This document shows, in pieces, positions 7,718 through 11,574 of a DNA stretch of 11,574 bases. The stretch's first letter is position 1; each line of letters starts with the position of its first letter. The stretch covers positions 1 through 11,574 of the forward strand of contig CALVHK010000026.1 in the NCBI GenBank assembly GCA_944327405.1. The letters run 5' to 3'. This DNA comes from an uncultured Bacilli bacterium (GTDB lineage: Bacteria; Bacillota_I; Bacilli_A; RF39; UBA660). The notes below the pieces were generated by a model. The model saw only the letters and a program-made list of their open reading frames with translations. It did no database searches and was not told where the DNA came from. A program made the translations under genes and the position numbers.

Positions 7718-8557
7718 ACTTTCTTTGGTGATAATGATACCAATAGTTTTGTTATGATGTGGTAATTTTAAATTCTCATCTACTAGTTTCATATAGTATT
7801 CCATTTGAGCTTTATCTTCTTTTTTTAGTGGCCTTAATTTTAGTTCTATTACAACGTAACAATTTAGATTCAGATTGAATAATAAAATGTCTATATAATA
7901 ATTTTTATTTCCATCGCTTATTTTGTACTGATGGCTTATATAGGCAAAGCCTTCACCTAATTGTTTAAAGAAGAATTCGAGATTAGCGAGTATACTTAAT
8001 TCTAAGTCGTGTTCTGAAGTTATTTCTTTATCTACTTCAATAATAATCGGATCTTTCATGTTGGTTGTGATTGAGCGCTTCTTAGGAATTATAATATCAA
8101 TTTTCTCTGGTTTATCAATGAGTCTTTCATAGGAATTTGATTTTATTTCTTTTATTAGTTCTCTTTTCGATAAATTGTTGGTAATACAGAGATTGATATA
8201 ATAATTTCTTTTGTTTTCATCTTTGATTGGTAATAAGCACATGTAATGTGACCAACTTAATATGCGGTCCACTGGCTCGCATTTTTGAAATGCATTATAA
8301 AATTGACGGAATCTACGCAAATTAGTAGCATCATACCCTTTGCCATATTGTTCTGTAAGTCTAACAGACCATTTCTTAATTAATTCATTTCCATATTTTG
8401 CCCTTGATTCTCCACCTTGGGCTTCAACTATTAATCTTCCCACATTCCAATAGGTAGTTACGGTATCGTTACTTTCTTCTAGGGTTCTTACTCTTTTACT
8501 GATTTCATTCTTTTTGATTAAATGTTCTATTTCTTGATAATATGTTTCTTCATTCAT
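7628..8557 (-). CDS. YhcG/DUF1016-family PDDEXK nuclease, copy B
   Basis: This 309-residue protein has the same two domains as its neighbours: N-terminal DUF1016 helical domain, then a PDDEXK nuclease domain with YIDILLF (Asp), IELK (Glu and Lys) and AQMEYY (Gln). It is the copy closest to the usual family pattern in the centre, with SWSHYMCLLP at about 101-110. Its N-terminal 81 residues equal those of copy A, but its GFAYISHQYKISDG differs from the GFLYAGHQYKLSDG shared by copies A and C. The gene is therefore a mosaic. It has the same AAAGGAG ribosome site as copy A, the same eight-base overlap with the gene upstream, and a TGA stop. The catalytic residues look intact. A nuclease role is a family inference, and its target is unknown. 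Confidence 0.9.
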   Translation of the reverse strand: MNEETYYQEIEHLIKKNEISKRVRTLEESNDTVTTYWNVGRLIVEAQGGESRAKYGNELIKKWSVRLTEQYGKGYDATNLRRFRQFYNAFQKCEPVDRILSWSHYMCLLPIKDENKRNYYINLCITNNLSKRELIKEIKSNSYERLIDKPEKIDIIIPKKRSITTNMKDPIIIEVDKEITSEHDLELSILANLEFFFKQLGEGFAYISHQYKISDGNKNYYIDILLFNLNLNCYVVIELKLRPLKKEDKAQMEYYMKLVDENLKLPHHNKTIGIIITKESDKLIANFIKSEEIIPLTYKLEQIKETINE

Positions 8558-8639
8558 TTATTGTCTCCTTTATTTGTTCTAATTTATATGTTAAGGGTAT
8601 TATTTCTTCACTTTTGATGAAGTTCGCAATTAGCTTATC
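8319..8639 (-). repeat. 321-bp perfect direct repeat, unit 2
   Basis: This block is identical to 7397-7717. It covers the start of copy B, the B/C junction and the last 30 codons of copy C. The first mismatch on one side is G8640 against A7718; on the other side identity ends just before 8319. Homologous recombination between the units would delete or add exactly one 922-bp gene unit and leave an intact reading frame. Confidence 0.95.
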
Positions 8640-9476
8640 GCTTTCTTTGGTGATGATGATACCTATTGTTTTGTTATGATGTGGTAGCTTTAAATTCTCA
8701 TCCATTAATTTTATGTAGTATTCCATTTGAGCTTTATCTTCTTTTTTTAGTGGTCTTAATTTTAGTTCTACAACTACAAACGAGTTTGTTTTAAAATTAA
8801 ATAAAAGTATGTCGATATAATAATTTTTGTTTCCATCACTTAATTTATATTGATGACCTGCATATAAAAATCCCTCCCCTAACTGTTTAAAGAAAAGATC
8901 TAGATTAGCAAGAATACTTAATTCTAGATCTTGCTCTGAAGTTATTTCTTTATCCACCTCAATAATAATGGGATTTTTCATATTAGCTGTGATAGAATGC
9001 TTTTGAGGTGAAATAATATCTATTTTTTCTGGTTTATCTATTAATCTTTCATAGGAATTTGATTTTATTTCTTTTATTAGCTCTCTTTTGGATAGATTAT
9101 TTTTGATACAGAGATTAATGTAATAATTTTTTTCGTTTTCAGACTTGATTGGTATAATTTTAATAATGTTAGTCCAAGATACTTGGGCCACTGGCCCAAG
9201 TATTGGAAAAGATAAGTAAAACTTACGAAATCTCGATAGATTCGTATAATCATAGCCCTTTCCATATTCTTTTGTTAATTTTTCTGACCATTTCTTAATT
9301 AATTCATTCCCGTATTTAGCCCTTGATTCTCCACCTTGAGCTTCAACAATTAATTTTCCTATATGCCAATAAGTGGTTACTGTGTCATTATTTTCTTCTA
9401 ACTTTCTTACTCTTTTGTTTATTTCGCTTTTCTTGATTAAATGTTCGATTTCTTGATAATAGTTTTCTTCCATCAT
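8550..9476 (-). CDS. YhcG/DUF1016-family PDDEXK nuclease, copy C
   Basis: This first and most diverged gene of the triplet encodes 308 residues. The DUF1016 part reads YWHIGKLIVEAQ and YGKGYDYTNLSRFRKFY, followed by a centre (FPILGPVAQVSWTN) one residue shorter than in A and B. The PDDEXK part keeps the Asp (YIDILLF), Glu and Lys (VELK) and Gln (AQMEYY). The GFLYAGHQYKLSDG segment matches copy A. The C-terminal 30 codons are identical in DNA to those of copy B. The ATG at 9476 has GGGAGG six bases upstream; a second ATG follows at once (9473) and could also be used. It is the only copy with its own promoter, so the three are probably one transcript. All three look catalytically intact. Confidence 0.9.
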   Translation of the reverse strand: MMEENYYQEIEHLIKKSEINKRVRKLEENNDTVTTYWHIGKLIVEAQGGESRAKYGNELIKKWSEKLTKEYGKGYDYTNLSRFRKFYLSFPILGPVAQVSWTNIIKIIPIKSENEKNYYINLCIKNNLSKRELIKEIKSNSYERLIDKPEKIDIISPQKHSITANMKNPIIIEVDKEITSEQDLELSILANLDLFFKQLGEGFLYAGHQYKLSDGNKNYYIDILLFNFKTNSFVVVELKLRPLKKEDKAQMEYYIKLMDENLKLPHHNKTIGIIITKESDKLIANFIKSEEIIPLTYKLEQIKETINE

Positions 9477-9497
9477 GATATACCTCCCTGAAGTCCC

Positions 9498-9526
9498 TTT
9501 ATATCATACTTTTTCTTTCCTGTAAA
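9498..9526 (-). promoter_or_regulatory. promoter of the nuclease triplet
   Basis: On the minus strand TTTACA (9521-9526) and TATAAA (9498-9503) are 17 bp apart, and TGA just before the -10 gives an extended -10. Transcription would start near 9491, with the GGGAGG ribosome site at 9483-9488 right at the start of a very short leader. Confidence 0.6.
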
Positions 9527-9578
9527 TATTTTCGATGAAATATGGCCACAATTTTTTATATTCGTGACATCGTTCGAC

Positions 9579-9604
9579 AAAAAAAGACAGATGGATTTCT
9601 GTCT
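9579..9604 (-). terminator. intrinsic terminator of the pduL-like/dus operon
   Basis: On the minus strand AGACAG (9599-9604) pairs with CTGTCT (9585-9590) and a run of T's follows. The stem overlaps the dus TAG stop at 9603-9605. Confidence 0.8.
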
Positions 9605-10595
9605 AATTCGTATTTTTTAAGAATAGTTCATATTCGTTTAAGATATGTAAAAACTCTTCTTCTGTTTTGGCTTTGCATATTAAATCTTTATATCGTTTTG
9701 ATTCTTTCATTCCTTTTAGGTAGGCTAGAGCATGAGTTCTGATTTCTAGTAAAGCTAGGGTTTCATTCTTATCTTCTTTTAATAGGTGATAATGGGTTCT
9801 TATCATGTCAAGTTTTTCTTGATCGGTTGGTTTTGGAATTACACGGCCATTTTCTAGATATTCTAAACATTCTTTAAATAGCCAAGGATTCCCAATTGCA
9901 GCTCTACCAATCATCACCGCATCACAACCAGTAAATTCAAGCATTTCGGCACACTTCTCGGGACTAGTAACATCTCCATTACCGATCACGGGAATCGATA
10001 CCGCTTGTTTAACTCTTTTTATAATATTCCAATCAGCACTTCCACTGTACCCTTGAGAACGGGTTCTTGCATGTATTGTTATGGCACTCGCTCCAGAACT
10101 TTCACAAACTCTTGCTACTTCTATAGCATTAATATGCTCTTCATCCCAGCCACTTCTAATTTTTACTGTTACCGGAACATTTACACTTGCTACAACAGCA
10201 CTTACAATTTCCTTTATTTTCTCAGGATTTTTTAGTAAAGCACTTCCGGCCTGAGCTCTTAGGGCTACTTTGGGAACGGGACAACCCATATTAATATCAA
10301 TAATATCGGGATGCATATGCTCTTCCACAAACTTGGCAGCAGCGACAAAAGTGTCTTTATCGCTACCAAATATTTGCTGAGCTATGGGACGTTCTTCATC
10401 ACTCATTTTTAAAAGTTCAATAGTTTTAACATTGCCATACATTAAGGCATTTGAACTTACCATTTCGGCAAAAATTAAACCAGCACCCATCTTTTTTACA
10501 ATTTTACGAAAAGATGTATTAGAAATACCTGCCATAGGAGCTAAAACTAACCTATTGGGTATTTGTACATCTTTGATGGTAAAACTATTTTTCAA
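9603..10595 (-). CDS. dus: tRNA-dihydrouridine synthase (Dus family)
   Basis: Dus enzymes are FMN-dependent and reduce uridines in the D loop of tRNA with NADPH. The 330 residues show the TIM-barrel pattern: LAPMAGISN near 18-26, QIFG near 74, INMGCPVPKV near 101-110 with catalytic Cys105, KIRSGW (Lys145), HARTRSQGYSG (His175), IGNGDV near 204, and IGRAAIGNPW near 229-238 for FMN phosphate. A helical tRNA-binding tail follows from about 250. The length is typical of DusB-like bacterial enzymes. The start is a TTG at 10595, 11 bases inside the upstream gene. GAGG lies six bases before it and the next Met (residue 21) lies within the first conserved motif, so TTG is the only workable start and translation is probably coupled. 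The uridine position modified cannot be told from sequence alone. Confidence 0.95.
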   Translation of the reverse strand: MKNSFTIKDVQIPNRLVLAPMAGISNTSFRKIVKKMGAGLIFAEMVSSNALMYGNVKTIELLKMSDEERPIAQQIFGSDKDTFVAAAKFVEEHMHPDIIDINMGCPVPKVALRAQAGSALLKNPEKIKEIVSAVVASVNVPVTVKIRSGWDEEHINAIEVARVCESSGASAITIHARTRSQGYSGSADWNIIKRVKQAVSIPVIGNGDVTSPEKCAEMLEFTGCDAVMIGRAAIGNPWLFKECLEYLENGRVIPKPTDQEKLDMIRTHYHLLKEDKNETLALLEIRTHALAYLKGMKESKRYKDLICKAKTEEEFLHILNEYELFLKNTN

Positions 10596-11154
10596 TTACA
10601 ACCTCATCACCAGTATTTAGAATAAAGCAGTTGGCATCATCTTTGTCAATGTGGATTTCAAGGAAACCGTTGTCACTTACTTTCACAAAAGCATCCATTA
10701 CCCCACCCTTATCATTATCCACAAGAATGTGAACCATATCTTCATGTTTTAGTCCTAGTTCATCGGCTTTCTTCTTATTCATGTGAACGTGACGTTCTGC
10801 TTGAATACATACATTATCTAAAGTAACTTCACCTTTAGGACCTACGATAGTAATTGTCTCACTATCTTCTAGGTCACCACTTTGACGTACTGGTGGGTTA
10901 AGCCCTAAGGTAATCGCATCTGTCCTTGATATTTCTACTTGAGTATATTTTCTTAGGGGACCAATTACTCTTACATGAGGAATTTCTGCTTTATCAGTTT
11001 TTAATGTTACGGTTTGGAATGAGGCAAACTCCCCAATTTGATTTAATGGTCTTTTGATGGATAAAGGCTCATCAAAAAGTAGATCATAAACTTCTTTTGT
11101 TAAATGTACGTGTCTATTACTGACTGCTATTTTTCCTATTATTTTTTCTTCCAT
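10585..11154 (-). CDS. pduL: PduL-type phosphate acyltransferase (phosphotransacylase)
   Basis: PduL-family enzymes interconvert acyl-CoA and acyl-phosphate. Stand-alone copies can replace Pta in making acetyl-phosphate for ATP from acetyl-CoA (family knowledge). The 189 residues carry the paired metal-binding motifs: VSNRHVHLT with H15 and H17, ERHVHMN with H122 and H124, and EIHID with H168 followed by DDANCF. GPLRKYTQVEISRTDA near 65-80 holds the conserved Arg and the substrate region. There is no long N-terminal targeting peptide and no shell protein gene nearby, so microcompartment loading is unlikely. I chose the ATG at 11154. A TTG at 11190 is in frame but lies upstream of the -10 box, so it would not be transcribed. 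The ribosome site (AGAG) is weak. It is the first gene of an operon with dus. Confidence 0.9.
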   Translation of the reverse strand: MEEKIIGKIAVSNRHVHLTKEVYDLLFDEPLSIKRPLNQIGEFASFQTVTLKTDKAEIPHVRVIGPLRKYTQVEISRTDAITLGLNPPVRQSGDLEDSETITIVGPKGEVTLDNVCIQAERHVHMNKKKADELGLKHEDMVHILVDNDKGGVMDAFVKVSDNGFLEIHIDKDDANCFILNTGDEVVIEK

Positions 11155-11175
11155 TTCTTCATCACTCTTTCTACT

Positions 11176-11181
11176 ATTATA
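11176..11181 (-). promoter_or_regulatory. -10 box of the pduL-like/dus operon
   Basis: A perfect TATAAT is read on the minus strand 21 bp before the ATG at 11154. No convincing -35 is visible at 16-18 bp, where the DNA is A/T-rich. The leader would be only about 15 bases. The right end of a TnpB element begins about 30 bp upstream, so the element may have replaced or moved next to the original -35 region. Confidence 0.45.
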
Positions 11182-11209
11182 TTGTACCAAAAATTTATGA
11201 ACATAAGAA

Positions 11210-11334
11210 TTAACTTACGTTAATCCGCCGAACCTCACGGTTCGTTTTTTTCTGCTGTATTTTAATACATCACAGACATCATTTCCGAGAGTCGCTCCCG
11301 TACTTATTTATTTAATTTATATTTCTATTTTAAC
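11210..11334 (-). ncRNA. candidate omegaRNA / structured right end of the TnpB element
   Basis: Read on the minus strand, three hairpins follow the tnpB stop. CGGGAG/CTCTCG (11286-11300) has a G-U pair that exists only in the minus-strand RNA. CGAACC/GGTTCG (11229-11244) is capped by GTGA. TTAAC/GTTAA (11210-11223) is capped by GTAA. Both caps are GNRA tetraloops on this strand only. In known TnpB systems the guide RNA is made from this same place, the 3' end of tnpB and the right end. Boundaries and activity are inferred. Confidence 0.42.
11229..11251 (+). terminator. hairpin with a T run, terminator-like on the plus strand
   Basis: Read on the plus strand, CGAACC/GGTTCG with a four-base loop is followed by seven T's (11245-11251). 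There is no rightward gene upstream to terminate, because the pduL-like gene runs away from it. It could insulate the element from outside transcription, or simply be the other strand of the guide-RNA hairpin. Confidence 0.35.
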
Positions 11335-11574
11335 TTAATTATTGTAACATTTCAACCCCTCATTTAATATATTTATACTTGCATTGTAATCTCTTTCTAT
11401 TTCTAACCCACATTTGCTACAGTGATATTCTCTTATTCTTAAATCTTTCATAACTGTATCTTTATTTCCACATCTACTACAAATTTGTGATGAAGCATAA
11501 TATGGACTTATTTGAATAAATATCTTATTTAACCATAAACATTTATATTTCAGTATTCGTATGATCTCACTAAA
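11335..11574 (-). CDS. tnpB: TnpB (RNA-guided nuclease of IS200/IS605-type elements), C-terminal fragment
   Basis: The last 79 codons and a TAA stop (11335-11337) are visible; the rest lies beyond the window edge, so no start can be given. The fragment reads through SEIIRILKYK, an SSQICSRCG, an HCSKCG and then ERDYNASINIL. The two Cys pairs (C32/C35 and C52/C55 of the visible part) form the TnpB zinc ribbon, which interrupts the RuvC-like domain. The Asp of ERDYNAS is the position of the third RuvC acidic residue, and it is kept. The family cuts DNA guided by an RNA from the 3' end of its own element. Whether the N-terminal part and the first two acidic residues are intact cannot be seen here. 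Confidence 0.9.
   Translation of the reverse strand, partial: FSEIIRILKYKCLWLNKIFIQISPYYASSQICSRCGNKDTVMKDLRIREYHCSKCGLEIERDYNASINILNEGLKCYNN

Larger units (their letters stand above)
11210..11574 (-). mobile_element. right end of an IS200/IS605-type (TnpB) element, truncated by the window
   Basis: The segment holds the 3' end of tnpB and, after it, about 125 bp of hairpin-rich non-coding DNA of the kind that forms the right end of IS200/IS605-type elements. The inner part runs off the window at 11574, so tnpA, if present, and the left end are not visible. The outer limit is placed near 11210-11223, where the last small hairpin lies. It is not fixed by a target duplication, because this family makes none. 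Confidence 0.6.

Noticed and set aside
6709..9476. The regular 922-bp repeats as a CRISPR-like or non-coding array.
   Set aside because: Each unit is a complete protein-coding gene of the same family with intact frame and ribosome site.
222..9476. Mycoplasma-type code (TGA read as Trp), given the low GC.
   Set aside because: Trp codons are TGG in the nuclease and other genes, and TGA ends the three nuclease frames at the expected length.
11155..11190. Upstream in-frame TTG giving the pduL-like protein 12 extra residues, possibly a targeting peptide.
   Set aside because: The stretch contains a perfect TATAAT -10 box and the extra residues have no conserved or amphipathic targeting character.

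Overview
The window is AT-rich. It carries a MurC peptidoglycan gene, a Dus tRNA-modification enzyme, a stand-alone PduL-type phosphotransacylase, T-rich intrinsic terminators and strong AGGAGG-like ribosome sites. This fits a low-GC, Gram-positive, fermentative bacterium (Bacillota/Bacilli-like, possibly an uncultured gut lineage; the exact group is inference). Tryptophan is written TGG and TGA is used as a stop, so the genetic code is the standard bacterial one and not the mycoplasma code.

Layout from left to right. (1) Positions 1-165 hold a tRNA-Asn(GUU) gene with a consensus promoter and a terminator. (2) Positions 185-5214 hold a leftward four-gene operon. Two secreted, cysteine-containing proteins each end in a two-helix, VirB2-pilin-like membrane hairpin. 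They are followed by a VirB6/TrbL-like polytopic channel protein with a long cytoplasmic tail, and then by a small soluble helical protein. This looks like the membrane part of a type IV secretion or conjugation-like apparatus. No VirB4/VirD4 ATPase or relaxase is in view. (3) Rightward murC follows, transcribed divergently from that operon and closed by its own terminator. (4) Positions 6709-9526 hold a leftward operon of three tandem paralogues of the YhcG/DUF1016 PDDEXK nuclease family, joined by 8-bp overlaps. Copies A and B share a perfect 321-bp direct repeat that spans gene junctions, a mark of recent tandem duplication or gene conversion. (5) Positions 9579-11181 hold a leftward pduL-like and dus operon. 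The dus gene starts with TTG inside the end of the pduL-like gene. (6) Positions 11210-11574 hold the right end of an IS200/IS605-type element: the last 79 codons of tnpB (cut by the window edge) and a downstream stretch of GNRA-capped hairpins that may be an omegaRNA.

The housekeeping genes (tRNA-Asn, murC, pduL-like, dus) look like the conserved backbone. The secretion-like operon, the nuclease triplet and the TnpB element look accessory. The strongest leads for something undescribed are the secretion-like operon with its paired pilin-like proteins, and the recombining nuclease array with variable central segments.
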